From positions 62,001 through 126,000 of the forward strand of contig JASAND010018129.1 in the NCBI GenBank assembly GCA_030248195.1: DNA of 64,000 bases. Reading direction: 5' to 3'. Below, in pieces: positions 12,566 through 25,479 of the stretch (the stretch's first letter is position 1; each line of letters starts with the position of its first letter). The notes under the pieces are model-generated. The model was not told the DNA's origin. It worked only from the letters and a program-made list of their open reading frames with translations, and made no database searches. Source of the DNA: Trissonchulus latispiculum. Lineage: Eukaryota > Nematoda > Enoplea > Enoplida > Ironidae. The translations under genes and the position numbers were made by a program.

Positions 12566-15500
12566 CCCAGAATTTAACCGTCGTTGCTACAGTACAGCCC
12601 CGAATGTATGTATAACGATTTTAGCCAACAAAAAACAGAATTACAACAAACGCAGAAGACAATGGCCCTACACTGATCATTACAGTAAAGTAAGCAAGCA
12701 CAAAAAATGTTGGATGAAAGTTGTTCGTACCGAAGACAGGTCCTCCTGAGATAGAGGGGGTTGAGACAGCGTTTTTTCCACATTGGGAGGAGGATCAGAC
12801 AAGAGGCACCATTGGAGACGCTTGGTGGTCTGGACGATTGCTGGATTTGAGGGCAACTGATTGATGGATTGGCTGCAGTAATAGATTGACATAATAGTTA
12901 AGATAATATATAATAGATTAGCATAAACAATATACAGAAAATCTCTTATGAACCCAGTGAGATGCGCTATAGCCATATTTCGGGTTTCCCTTTGTGGTCT
13001 GGCTTGCAAAGAGACGTGTGCTGCGTGTGGAGGTGGAAGCTAGACGTATGGATATGTATACTCTGATTTCCACCAAGAAAGAAGAAGAAGAAGAAGATGC
13101 GCAAGTAATGAAGACTGATTTGATATTAGAGATTGCATTTTAAAGCCTGTAAAAGAAAACTTGCAACGGCCTGAAGAAATGAGAACCTCCTCAGACTCTG
13201 CGCTTTGAACCTGAGAAACGCTGTTACAGATCGATTTCGAAATCCCATCTTTTGTCTAATTGTTCAGAACGTCAATTATGCTATTAATTAGTGTGTGTTA
13301 AAATAAGCCAAATCCGTGAATATCAGTTCTGCAACATCAATGAATGAGACAACCGCAAAAAAAGTGCGGCAACAGGTATAGCTTTTCCGTACTTGTATTT
13401 TCTAGCACGATCCATGTACTCTTGAGACTCGATAGCATGACCATCCACGGCACTCACGTCAATCACACTGCTAAAGTATGTAGAAAGTATAATAAATTAA
13501 TTAACAAACTCAAAAATCAAATCCAACAGCATAGATTATACTCGCATAATAATATGCTAAGTTGCTATTTAAGAATTGTTCAGGAGCAGTTTGAAGCCAC
13601 TTGGGTCATCACAAAATAAATATATAATAACTATGGGGACAAAATCAGGAAAAAACCGGAAAACTAGTTATAGTTACAGGCCACTCCAACATCAATGTTA
13701 ACTAGAGGGTTGGGTTTTTCCGAAAAAATTATTGCGGGATAAACTAGGTTTTTCCGGTTTTTCTCCAGTATTTCCTCTTTGTCGATATCCCCAAAAAGGC
13801 TTCAAATTGCTTCTGAAGTGCCAAAAGGCAATGAATTTTGATGAATCAATGTTTTTAACGTATTGGTATTTTACGCGATGAACTATGAATACAGGCCTAG
13901 AAAATGTTGAGAATTTTTTGGAATTTTGGAAATTTTCGAACTACTCCCATTCCCAATTTTACCTAATTTTTCGAAAATATTTCAACTTATCGAAATCAAG
14001 TTTTTTTACGAAGGCAGCGGAAAATTCAAAAAAGGAAGTCGTTTTATCCGGTAGTTTTTCCTGGTGCCCATCCCAGAAGTGAACAAGAAAAACTGAAATT
14101 CAAACTGCACACTAAGCAAATACGGAATTTTTTCTAATTAAAATCATTGTGGATACCCTCCAACGCTTGTTTTCCTCACTGGATGAGTACATTTTAGTTC
14201 TCATACTTAGTTAGTTACTAAGTTACCTATGTACATTATAAATCTGCGGACGTTAAAACGTACTGACCTCTTATTTCCAGGTTACTTAAAAATCAGCTTC
14301 TAGAGTTTCAGTTAGCCCTTGCTTCGACCACCAGACAAAATTTAAGCATTTCTCCAAAGTCGACTGGCTACGCTGCTACTTGCTAGCAAATACAGTATAC
14401 TGTACAATAATAAAAATGCTCCGATGGAGCATGAAAAAAACAATATCAGTGACACTAGGGTTTAAGAGCACAGAGGACTAGGTTTTAAAACGTTAAGTTA
14501 ATATGGGAGGGAGGGGCGGTTGTAAATGACAAGAGGACTAGGTTAAAAGCGCACTAATATGGACCAGCTTTGCTGAACCGGCCGGCCGCCTGCACGATCC
14601 TGGACAGAAATCGAAAATCGCCCTCGTTAAGACATATAAGTAAACCCTTCCGTAGATCATTATGCAACAAACCGCGTCTCTCTAGCGTCTTCCCTGAGTC
14701 CTGTAGCTTTGACAAAAAAATTTGGTAATTTTTGGCCATTTTACCCCCAAGTCCACTTTTGGCCGGCCGGGCCGCGCATCGAACAAATATCAGAAAGGAT
14801 CACTCTCGGGGTAAATATATACGTTCAGAAAAACCAAAAGTTAACTGCTGAAAATGTCCAGATCGTTCTATTCCAACACTCCGACAGAAAATTGCATTTT
14901 TGCAAGAGTGACTTACATGTAAAAAACAAACGGACCTAACTTGTCCGGAAGAGCATTTTTTCAAAGTTGGAAATTTTGACCAAAACCTTTTTGCGACTTG
15001 TAGTACTCGTCGTGTAGATTCCAATGATACCAAAATTGTCTAGTTTCGTTGAGTAGTTTCGTAGTTGAGTGTCTCGAACGGGTCTCCAAGGGCCGCGCTG
15101 AGCCTTTTACACTCATATTAGAGGAGCGCTCTATAATAAGAAATCGAATGTTATTATTACTTGGCAGTCCTTTGAAGCAAACGATTTAATATTGCTTGTT
15201 CATCGTGTTCTGATGATCCGCTTCCAGAGACCTCACCATTGCCGCTAAAACAATGTTTTAGCAATAAATTTTACAGTCGTATTGAAGTGTAGCACTATGA
15301 AAAGCTCTGCCTCTAAAGATAGGACAATCCGAAGATGAATCGATACGTTTGCATGATTTATTGACTGACACGATATAGCAATTTCTTAGTAATAAGAGAT
15401 GTAGATTGGAAATTCCCATCCAAAACGCACAAACCCAAATTATGGGTAGAAGCAGCCCGAACAAATACGACAGCTCCTCCTATACAATTTAAGCGAAATA

Positions 15501-16220
15501 ACGTAAATGACATCTACAAAAGCGAAAACAAGGATATGGTTGCTAAGCGCACAAAATCAATCCAAGGATTTTTCTTGGGGATGAAATGGGAAGGGCTTCT
15601 CCCCCCCCCAAAGTCCGAGGTGCTAGGAAATCGGGAGGATGTTTCTAAAAATATGCTAAGTAAGGTTTTCCTAGCATACACTTTAAAACTTGGTTAATAA
15701 AATAACAAAAATAGGTTAGTGGTCAACAAGACAAAAATATCCGGCTAAGCCTTTTGAAGCATTTGGCATTCTGAGCAAGTCGATCCGTCTCCCCAGAACC
15801 CAAAAGTGCCCGAAAAAATATATAGGTGTTTGAACTTTGAGGGTAAATTTTCAAAACATTTTCCAGCTTGGCCGGAATTTTAGGCCCTCTTTTAACATTT
15901 TTGGCTAACCTTTGAAGCGAGCCGCTTTCTGGGGAGTGCCCACACAAGTCTGGGCACCAATCTCCGGGGAGGTGGCGAAACGTTTTTCGAAAAAAGCGCT
16001 GAAAATAGCTATTTTTGCTGCTGAGCTAAATTCATACAATGAAAATACGATCACCATTTTTTTACCAGCAAAAATTCAATTTTCATTTTTATGAAAGTTG
16101 TTTCATTAGTGCGAAAGGAATAATGATGCGCTTTTTGAAAAGCACAAAAATTTTCGGCATGTGCGCACTTTTTGACAGCGGCAAAAAGACAACTAATTAT
16201 TGTACGTATATCCCTATTCT
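12566..16220. other. AT-rich region without recognised gene
   Basis: I recognise no coding region. A short stretch near 12985-13020 (CCCTTTGTGGTC..CTTGC..GACGTGTGCTG) recurs at 44445-44475. A GAA run at 13068-13098 follows, so it may be the 3' end of another retroelement. FseI-like GGCCGGCC patches occur near 14578 and 14763 without a visible element boundary. Confidence 0.45.
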
Positions 16221-16221
16221 A

Positions 16222-16246
16222 GGTAGTGCGCTGACGCGCACTACCT
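16222..16246. repeat. Perfect short hairpin
   Basis: GGTAGTGCGC and its exact inverse GCGCACTACC are separated by TGAC. It may be the core of a decayed element. No flanking gene explains it as a terminator. Confidence 0.6.
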
Positions 16247-17299
16247 GATAACTAAAATAAATAGTCATTCAAATTGAATTATTCCTGCTTCTCAATTTCC
16301 AAAAAATTCCTTACAAGTTTTCAAATTAGAACTTTCTAGGCGAGAAAGCTTTCTTTTCCTAAAGCTACTGCCGTATTTATACCAGACGTTTTCCCCGTGA
16401 TCACACAAAATCCACATTTTAATCTATAAAATATACAGCGTAATCAGGCAGCAAGCCACAAAATCAGTCAGGCACAGCTTCACAGGAGGAAGGGTTTTGG
16501 GGCATCCCAACCTAAATTTTCTACCCCCTTTCCCCACAATTGACTCACCTTCCCCCAACTTTCGGCTATCCCTCCCTGATCCGCCCCCAGCCCTTTTTGT
16601 ACCCAATCTAATTTTCCAAAAATGGTCATTTTTCAAAAACTTATACAAAAACAAAAACTTAGCGCAAAATCGCTTTAAACTCGTGTAAAAACGCCTAAAA
16701 CTATAAAACAAGACTTGTTTTAAAGAAAATAGCATTGAAATGTAGAACATTTTGTTTTTTAGGCTATTTTTTGGATTTTCTGAGGTCCGACTTTGGGGAA
16801 GGGGGTTCCCGGGGTACCCCGCCCTTACCACCTTAGTCAACCACCAACATTAAGTACATATATAAGAAGTAAGACCGAAGCAAGAAAGATACACATTACA
16901 CAGAACGTACTATGAAGTGCGTTTGCTTGCTCTTGTAGACTGGCCATTTGCCAAAAGTCGGCTTCGCTCTCCTGCTTCGTCGTCCTAAACAATAATATAT
17001 GCAATACAAGTACAATAAAGGTAACAATTCAGAAAACATAAGATACATAATATGTATATAAGCTAATCATTTCAAAACACCAGGCTAGAAATTTCAAATT
17101 TTTATATACCTCAAAATAACATGGTCGACTGCGAAATTCTAAATAATCCGGGTATCCGCTTAGATTTAAGACAAAACAAAAAGTGGAACTAAATTAAATC
17201 TGAGATTTAGATTAAGCACTTAGACCGTCAGCTTTTCTTGACATTTGGTATTAATGTTTGTATCATAGGGGTAGCGGTATGAGTGAAAATGGTTGAATG

Positions 17300-17863
17300 A
17301 CCGTGTAAAACAAGGCTGCGCAGAAGCTAGATCCTGCGCAGATTATGTGCGCAAAAAATTGTACGTGTCGAGTTTAGTATATTTGCCAAGTTTCATCCCC
17401 GTACCACTTTCCGTTAAAAAGTTGCGCCAAAAATCGCTTACGAGAGTGCTGTTTTTTTCGGTTCTCCGCTTTGACGTCTGGTAAGGGGGTTTTGTAGCTT
17501 TAATAACTACAGATACAAAAATTTTCGCCTATGAAAACCATATATGTTCTTGGAGTACGCAACAAAAATAAGCCGATAGGGTAGTTTTTATATCTCCCAG
17601 AGCCGGAAAAAATTTTTGGCTGAGTATGGCTGAATAGGACACATATCAGGTCGTTCAGTTGTTATATGATTTTTCTGCCGGGCGCGTAATGTTTGAGTAC
17701 TGACCTGACAAAGTTGGTGAATTCTGGGTCCAACTTTGAACTTAGTTTTTTCGCTTATTTTGCGACCTGGAAGGCTCAAATCTTGCATACAAAGGTTTTT
17801 GCGGAGGGAGAATCGATTCCCGCTATCAATTTTTCTGCCCGACTGACCCAAGTTGCTGGGCAT
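17300..17863 (+). repeat. Dispersed repeat, inverted relative of 24.05-24.75 kb
   Basis: Two blocks match the complement of the 24-kb region. The CTGCGCA-rich stretch near 17310-17420 matches 24600-24730, and the block around 17716-17860, with TTTGAACTTAGTTTTTTCGC, matches 24050-24215. The repeat is interrupted at 17864 by a separate insertion and resumes at 18281 with a copy of the 163-bp unit seen at 23.7-24.1 kb. No protein is recognised in either copy. It is probably a noncoding transposon family. Confidence 0.65.
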
Positions 17864-18280
17864 CATAGGTTAACGCGGGGGGGTCTGGGGGGGGTCCAAG
17901 CCCCCCCCCCCCCAACCCGGACAAGGTACAAGCCCTATCGCCGTCGGGGACAAGGGGTAACAAAAAATGGCCAAGGGGTAACCAAAAATAGCCGTAAAAA
18001 ATTAGTTCTTGCAGTAAAATTTCAAAAAATTTCCGGCTTCGCCGGAACTTTTTAGTTAGAATGTCTAATTTTTCGTTAAAATTGAGCAAAATTTTGAATT
18101 TTTGTCCAAAAATGGACGATTTTTAGCAAATTTTGATAAAATTAGCGTTAATTTTTCGAAAAAGTTTTCATATTTATTCTTGAGGTACAAGCCCCCCTGA
18201 AAATTTTAGTTCGAGGTACAAGCCCCCTCAAATTTTTTGGGGACAAGCCCCCCCCAGAACCCGACACTATGTTAATGTAT
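17864..18280. mobile_element. 417-bp element with 9-bp target duplication
   Basis: A perfect 9-bp duplication, GCTGGGCAT, flanks it (17855-17863 and 18281-18289), and removing it rejoins the dispersed repeat on both sides. The ends are imperfect inverted repeats: the left begins CATAGGTTAAC then a G-run and TCTGGGG, and the complement of the right reads ATACATTAACATAG then TCTGGGGGG. A 9-bp duplication fits Mutator-like elements, or a hAT element with one extra matching base. It has no coding capacity. Confidence 0.75.
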
Positions 18281-18345
18281 GCTGGGCATGGTTCCACTTT
18301 GCCGTCTGGAGGGTCATCTCGGCAACCGCTACCTGGAGGTCCATA

Positions 18346-18533
18346 CTAGCAGGGGCGTATCCAGGGGGGTGGTCCAGGGGGTCCGGACCCACCCCTTTTT
18401 GAGCCCTGACCCCCCCCTCATCTTCAGTGGCAGGTGATCATTTATCACTAAACTATTGAAAAGCAAATAAAAATAGAAATTTCGCGCCTGCGGCGCGATT
18501 AGTGTGTTAATTTACATTATTCTGAACTTAAAC

Positions 18534-18564
<31 letters not shown>

Positions 18565-20457
18565 AAATCAAAATTCAAACATTTATTGGAACAGGTTATT
18601 TTATTTCAAATTCAGAAATACTGAGTCATAAACGTTTCAGCCTACATTTAAAGCAGGACATTCAGTATAGGTTTTTTTGTCAAAAATAGCGAAAGAATGA
18701 CCAAGCGAAAATGTGGAAGTAGCACCAAATTTAAAAAAGAATGTAAAATTTCTATTATGTTTTAACAGTGATTTTTTAAAAAATTTCTCAGATTTTGGGG
18801 GCTGCCGCCCCCAATCCCCCGCTCTGTATATATTGTCTTTATAATTTATGTTAAGCTTCGACAAAGTTTGAATAGTCAATCAGTATTAAGCCGTACGTAT
18901 ATAGATTACGAGACTTCATGCTATATACATCCTTCAATTGAATTTTTGATGCACGTTTCTCATACCATTTTCACTGAAAAGTTTTTGAAAACTTTTTCTT
19001 CGGATTTTTTCGGCATGCGCGCTACCGATCCGTGCATGCCAGTATTTAAGAACTTTTATCGCGTAAATGCTAAAAACTACTAGGGATAGATCTGGATGGC
19101 AGTCCCGTCATCGCGATTTGAAGGTAAGAAAAGTAAACAGGAAAAAACAGAAAAAGGCATATATATCCACAAAATTTCACGAGTGCGTATACATACGTAT
19201 TTATATTTCCAACGTTTTCACCAAATTTTCTCATAGAAAAAGTCTAAAATGTCATTCAATTTTAGCAAAAATTTCTTATTTTGCCCTCAAAAAGTGTTAA
19301 TTTTTAAAACATTTTTGTTTCTGCAAAATGAAAGAAATTAAAGATTTGAAAACCGATTTCATCTAAAAAACAAAAACTTTCTTCAACTTCTGGGGGATCT
19401 GCCCCCCAGCAGTGTTTTTTTGCTCGGACACTTTTGCGCTCTTCTGCGCACTGCCCCAAAATTTTTTGCGCAAATTGCTAAAAAAGTGGGCATAGCAGGA
19501 AAAATGCGATAATTTAGCATAAAATTGTTGTTTTGTATTTATTAGTAATTACCTGACTTTACTACAACTTTCAGAGCTGTAGCAGGTAATATATAGGATG
19601 CCAGAACTTAATGAGGATTTGTTAATTTGTTTTCTGTATGTATGTATGTATGTATATATACGTATATTTAGCGAAATTATGAAAACTATTGGCAATGTTT
19701 AAGTTATTTGCAAGCTAAGATTCCTCACTGCTTTTAATAAAAAACAAAAATGAATGCTGGTTTGAAATTTCATTGAAAATTACGTAGTTTCAGAAAATGA
19801 TTCAAGGTTCCGATCTTTGACTTTTCCATGATTGAATTTTCAGGGCTCAGCCCTATTTTTTTAATTTTTAAATGCTTTTTTAAAGCGTCGGTGGGTAAGA
19901 AAGCACTGATAGACACTAACGTGTGTAACTCCCCAAAAACTATACAAAAAAATAAATTATCTTAACATGAATATATATGTAATGCGAGTTGCATATAATA
20001 TATACAAACTAGATTAGCTCATACATTAGGCCACGGGTGTTTGTATATTAATGTTAGCATGTTTAGTGAGTTTTACATAGGTCACAACTTAGCGTTATAG
20101 CAGCTGTATAAAAGGAAGTACGGGGGTCTGGAGGCGGAGCCCCCAGGAAAAACCAAGAGATTTTTGTGAAATTGAGAGCCAGAAGCAATTATCCTGAGCA
20201 CCTAGAACAACTAATTTTCAGTAATTTTCTCTGTATTCCGCTGGAGGAAGTGCGCACGCGTGCGCACAAGCCCAAAATTTTTTGCTCATTTCAAAATAAA
20301 AGTGTGTCATTGCGCACTTTTTTGAGCAAAAAAACACTGCCCCCCAGACCCCCAAATGGTATTCTGTTAATCCGAATATTGTTAATCCTCAGTAATGTTA
20401 CATACATAATAGGCACTCATATTTGTAAGTGCGTATATACGTGAGTTAGAATATGTA
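18346..20457. other. Repeat-derived region with recurring G/C hairpins
   Basis: I see no gene. Short GC hairpins of the type GGGGGCTGCCGCCCCC recur at about 18797-18815, 19389-19413, 20120-20150 and 20335-20356. The segments near 19389-19490 and 20240-20360 are inverted relatives, sharing the CAGTGTTTTTTTGCTC and CCCAAAATTTTTTGC blocks. A TATG microsatellite lies at about 19637-19652. All look like debris of nonautonomous elements. Confidence 0.5.
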
Positions 20458-21554
20458 TAGAGGTCGGGGAAAAAAAACCAAGGTAGTCACTTTTTGGACT
20501 CTGCAGAACTACCCAGTGGAGCAATCCGGCTACAAATTATTTTCTTATCAAGCCCTGTCTAGACTGTCATTTTGGTATATAAATCGCCTCTCTAGGTCCT
20601 GTCGTTAATTAGTAATTAACGGTTAATTGCCGGGGTAAAAACCAATGGCGGGAAAAAACCAACCGGTGGGAAAAAAACCAACCCCAGATTCGGTGGGTAA
20701 CTCAGATTAGCGATTTTATGCATGCGGCAGGTAAAATCGGCGTCGCTGACTTCATATCTGCAGTTATTTTTGCGATATTCCTCATAATAAGTGAGAAAAT
20801 CAAACATCAAAATTTGCAGCATCAACTGGCTAGGTTTCATCAAATTTGCCAGTTTCTATGTTAAAATGCAAAAATTTGTAAATCTTTCGAAATTCGATGA
20901 AATAAATTAAAATAAACGTTGTTTCAGTGTTTTTTCGCGTATTTCTTTGTCCCAGAGTACTTTTTGGCCGCTTTAGCTGAGCCAAACAGCCGATCCGCCG
21001 AAATGAGGTTTTTACCGGCTAGCACAAAATTGCCAAGTCCAAATGCAATTTTGAGCTGTTCACGTGAAAGAACGCATTAAACTTGCTATGTGGATGACTT
21101 TTGAGCAACTAAGAACCATTTTTGGGAGTTTGGCAGCAAAAGCAAAAATTGGTTTTTTTTCCCACCCCTTGGTTTTTTTTTCCCATTTTGTAAAAATTCT
21201 GCTGGCAGCTTGCCAAGCGTCGCAGGAAGGCGAGACCGACATTTTTGGAAAGAGCACATGTTGTTCTCATAGAAACTATTAAAAGTTATTATCTAACTGC
21301 TATGGAAAATTTTTTACAGGCCTTCAAAAATAGGCAAATTTTGAATTTTTGGGGGGTCAAAAATGCCAAAATTTTCAAAATGTCACAAAATGTTCAAAAG
21401 TGGTCCGATTTAGCTCAAATTTGGTGTGGTAGGTGGGATGGGCCCTACCAACTTGCATGCAAAATTTGAGCCCGCTAGCTCATCCCCATCGCCCAAACGG
21501 GGGGTTGGTTTTTTTCCCCACCACTTGCGGGTTGGTTTTTTTCCCCGACCTCTA
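20458..21554. mobile_element. 1.1-kb TIR element, probable TA target
   Basis: The ends are inverted copies of TAGAGGTCGGGGAAAAAAACC. They are flanked by TA on both sides, giving an outer inverted match GTATAGAGGTCGGGG. The motif GGTTGGTTTTTTTCCC and its complement recur several times inside. No open frame resembles a transposase. The TA flank suggests a Tc1/mariner- or PIF-like MITE, but with only two bases the class is uncertain. Confidence 0.65.
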
Positions 21555-21794
21555 TACTTGCGGGACAGTGTTAATTATGAAGCAACACACGCCAACACAC
21601 AGGAGGGTGAGTTATGTGCTTCGCGTGCGCAGTTTATTGTTGAACTGAACTGAATAAAAAGAGTTCAGTTGGGTGGTCCTGGGGGGAGGAGGATAAAAAA
21701 TTTTTGGCCCCCCTTTAGGCGGTGGTCTACTTGGCCTTAACTTTGGTATAGGGGTGGTGGTCTTCGTTCGCTGTGGGGACTTTGCTATATATAC

Positions 21795-22607
21795 AACAAG
21801 AAATAAAAATGCTCCTAAAGAGCAAAGAAAGGAATATGAGTCAACATGGAACATGTAAAATGCTAAATATTGTCGGTTGTAAATTAAGAATAAGACAAGC
21901 ATGTAAAATGCTAATATGAGTCTGGTGAGGTTGGAAAGTGCAGAAGACAAGTTTGTACACGCACCAATATGAGTGCATGCCAAATAGACTCATATTGGCA
22001 TTATTAGTATTCTGAAGGCAAGTGGTTGCGAATTTCGGTTATATATCACTCACTTAATGTCAGCAAGACGAGACAGGGTAGTTTTAGGGTGGATGACAGG
22101 ATGCTCCACAGGTTACGCACGTATATACGTATATTGTCACGAAAGTTATCAGATTTAACTGTAAATCTCTGAATACATGAGTTATGCAAACGCTTATTAA
22201 AAATGTTATAAATATCCGTCCGTCGGCGCATTGTTGACTAACAGCGGTTTAACAGTTTCCTAAGGAGAAAAGTTGACAATGTTGACCATGGTTGGGATAT
22301 CCATGTGACGTCAATAACGCTACTTATTCGTCTTAACCTGCGTAGAAATATATCCGTTAGAATTCCGCAATGGATGCATGCATTATTGTTTCTTGAAGGC
22401 ATGCCAATATGAGTCTATTTGGCATGCACTCATATTGGTGCGTGTACAAACTTGTCTTCTGCACTTTCCAACCTCACCAGACTCATATTAGCATTTTACA
22501 TGCTTGTCTTATTCTTAATTTACAACCGACAATATTTAGCATTTTACATGTTCCATGTTGACTCATATTCCTTTCTTTGCTCTTTAGGAGCATTTTTATT
22601 TCTTGTT
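21795..22607. mobile_element. Foldback element with 206-bp arms
   Basis: The segments 21795-22000 and 22402-22607 appear to be identical inverted copies, starting AACAAGAAATAAAAATGCTC. About 400 bp of unrelated AT-rich sequence lies between them. Each arm can be read as the same short open frame, but this is a by-product of the duplication. The near-identity of the arms suggests recent insertion or gene conversion. I could not define the target duplication. Confidence 0.75.
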
Positions 22608-22692
22608 TATCCACTTTTTACATGTCGTTGACATAAAAGCGTTAAAGAATCATTAAGCATTATATACGTATGCATTAAATAGCACAGCACAG

Positions 22693-23690
22693 CACAGCAC
22701 TCTACAGCCACTTTGAGCATGCACTTTTATGAGAAAAGTTGCTCAGCTCGCTTAGGGCTTTCATTTGGTACCAAATTTGACCACTTTTGAAAAATTTTAT
22801 TTTTGACCCAAAATCGCCTAAGTCCCACCCCACCCCACCACAGCACTCTACAGCCACTTTGAGCATGCAGTTCTATGACAAAAGTTGCTCAGCTCGCTTA
22901 GGGCTTTCATTTGGTACCAAATTTGACCACTTTTGAAAATTTTCATTTTCGACCCAAAATCGCCTAAGTCCCCACCCCACCCCACCACAGCACTCTACAG
23001 CCACTTTGAGCATGCAGTTCTATGACAAAAGTTGCTCAGCTCGCTTAGGGCTTTCATTTGGTACCAAATTTGACCACTTCTGAAAATTTTCATTTTCGAC
23101 CCAAAATCGCCTAAGTCCCCACCCCACCCCACCACAGCACTCTACAGCCACTTTGAGCATGCAGTTCAATGACAAAAGTTGCTCAGCTCGCTTAGCGCTT
23201 TCATTTGATACCAAATTTGACCACTTTTAAAAATTTTCATTTTCGACCCAAAATCGCCTAAGTCCCCACCCCACCCCACCACAGCTCTCTACAGCCACTT
23301 TGAGCATGCAGTTCTATGACAAAAGTTGCTCAGCTCGCTTAGGGCTTTCATTTGGTACCAAATTTGACCACTTTTGAAAAATTTTATTTTTGACCCAAAA
23401 TCGCCTAAGTCCACACCCCACCCCACCACAGCACTCTACAGCCACTTTGAGCATGCAGTTCTATGACAAAAGTTGCTCAGCTCGCTTAGGGCTTTCATTT
23501 GGTACCAAATTTGACCACTTTTGAAAAATTTTATTTTTGACCCAAAATCGCCTAAGTCCACACCCCACCCCACCACAGCACTCTACAGCCACTTTGAGCA
23601 TGCAGTTCTATGACAAAAGTTGCTCAGCTCGCTTAGCGCTTTCATTTGATACCAAATTTGACCACTTTTGAAAATTTTCATTTTTGACCA
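22693..23690. repeat. Satellite array, about 147-bp unit, seven copies
   Basis: Units start at about 22693, 22839, 22986, 23132, 23278, 23425 and 23572 with CACAGCACTCTACAGCCACT. Each contains TTGAGCATGCAGTTCTATGA, GCTTTCATTTGGTACC and a CCACCCCACCCCACC tail. Copies differ by a few substitutions (for example GGTACC against GATACC). The last unit breaks off into the 163-bp repeat. No coding role is visible. Confidence 0.92.
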
Positions 23691-23710
23691 CATGACCTCC
23701 CACCTACATG

Positions 23711-24150
23711 ACCCTCCAGATGGCAAAGTGGAACCAGCACAGCAAGATGGGTGGGTCCGACGGCAAAAGAGATGCCAGGAATGAGCTGGGCGCACCAGAA
23801 AACCCCTATAGACAAAGTTTTGAGAGGCTAAGTACAGTCCTACATGGTATTCCTGGAAGTCGGTACTGACCGGACCCTCCAGACGGCAATTTGGAACCAG
23901 CCCAGCAAGATGGGTGGGTCGGACGGCAAAACGGAGACCGGGAATGAGCTGGGCGCACCAGAAAACCCCTATAGACAAAGTTTTGAGAGGCCAAGTAAAG
24001 CCTACTATGTACCTCCCGGAAGTGGTTACCGACCTGACCCCTGAGACGGTCAAGTGGAACCAGCCCAGCAAATTGGGTGAATCGGGCAGCAAAACTGATG
24101 GCGGGAATGGATTCTCCGTCCCCAAAAACCTTTATATGCACGATTTGAAA
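23711..24150. repeat. 163-bp tandem repeat, about 2.7 copies
   Basis: Units start near 23711, 23874 and 24037 with ACCCTCCAGACGGCAA. They share GGAACCAGCCCAGCAAGATG and CCTATAGACAAAGTTTTGAG. A single related unit lies inverted near 18281-18345 next to the sister dispersed repeat, so the tandem expansion happened in this copy only. Open frames across it are repeats of one another, not evidence for a gene. Confidence 0.85.
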
Positions 24151-25150
24151 AGTCTATCTTGAAAAATAAGCGAAAAAACTAAGTTCAAAGTCGGACCCAA
24201 CATTCACCAACTTTGGCGGGCCACTGTGGCGCTGTGGCGCAACATATCAAAAATCCGACTTCAAACGTCATAATCCGGATATATGTCCTTATCAACCATA
24301 TATAACTTGTCTGGTTTGTATTTGCACAAAGAGCTGGAAAGAAGCTAATCCCAGGCATACTTTTGGCCATTTCGACGTTCTGAGCCGACTTTGTGGCGCC
24401 ACTGTGGCGCTGCGGCGCACTGTGGCGCGGCGGCGACCACATATATCGAAAGTCAGTAACCTATATATATTGATGATATACCACAATAGGTGTCATCCCT
24501 TCGCTACATTCTGTGAAAGAGGCTACAAAATGGTGACATACGAGGGTAAAACGGAGACACCGGAAAAAAAACATCGCCGGCATAACTGCCGGCGGGTGTA
24601 ACTTTTTACGGTAAGTGCTACGGGGATGAAATTTTCCAATTATACTAAACTCGACACGGACTTTCTTTTGCGCACAAAATTTGCGCAGGATCTGCGCAGG
24701 AATCTGCGCAGCCTCTGCGCAGCGCCTCTGAAGGCTGTCATTGGGGCGTTTTGACTCATATTATAGGGGTCGCTACCGGGGCGGAAGCAACAAAATTGCT
24801 TGCTGATTTCTAGAAATAAGTGGGGGGAAATAGAGATGTTGGAGCTGTGTTGTAGGTTGAAGATTTGTAGGGCGGGGGGTAGGGGGGGGGGGGTTAAGGG
24901 AGGGGCCTAGGGGTTGGGTGGGTGGTAGGGGGGGTTAAGCTGTGGGGGGGGTTTTTTGAAATTTTGGGAATTGGAGTCTAATAAGTTGTACGTGTTCTTC
25001 TTCTTCTTCGTTGTGCACTGAGTTATTTGTGACTAATAGTGGGAGTGGGGCGTGGGCCGGAGGGGGTCGGGGCTACGGCCCTGGTCCTGGCGGGGGTGGC
25101 CTTTGGGTGATGCGTGGGGTCGGCGTTGTTTTTTTTGTGAATAATAAATG

Positions 25151-25182
<32 letters not shown>

Positions 25183-25479
25183 TAAAATAAAATAAAGCGG
25201 AGGAGCGCACTGCGTGGTGTGAGGTAAAGAAAAAGTGGCGTTGCACTGCTCTTTGAGGTGTGGTGTGACTTGCGAAGTAAACTGGCGGTGGGCGGGTGTA
25301 GTTTCACCTGGGAGTGGATACCCCCGTCACCCCCAAATTTAGAGAATATTTTTACATATATATACCCTCCCCCAACTTTTGGCTACCCCCAAGCCCGCCC
25401 CAGCGAGTTTTGACCCAAAACGTTAGCTAAACTTGCCTGAAAAATAGTCATTTTGTGAAAAATGGGTGCGGGTTGGAGC
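24151..25479. other. Repeat-derived GC-rich region
   Basis: The left part (to about 24750) is the inverted relative of 17.3-17.9 kb, with runs such as GTGGCGCCACTGTGGCGC and CTGCGCAG repeats. The rest is G-rich low-complexity DNA with a TA microsatellite near 25149-25172. No gene was recognised. Confidence 0.5.

Noticed and set aside
16424..16840. 138-codon minus-strand frame
   Set aside because: The sequence is related to MITE interiors near 29340-29500 and shows no protein motif.
22419..22631. Repeated hydrophobic open frame, also at 21612-21983
   Set aside because: Identical only because the two foldback arms are identical. It has no start context and is full of simple A/T codons.
22693..23690. 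CRISPR-like array of regularly spaced repeats
   Set aside because: The whole 147-bp unit repeats, with no unique spacers. It is a eukaryotic satellite.
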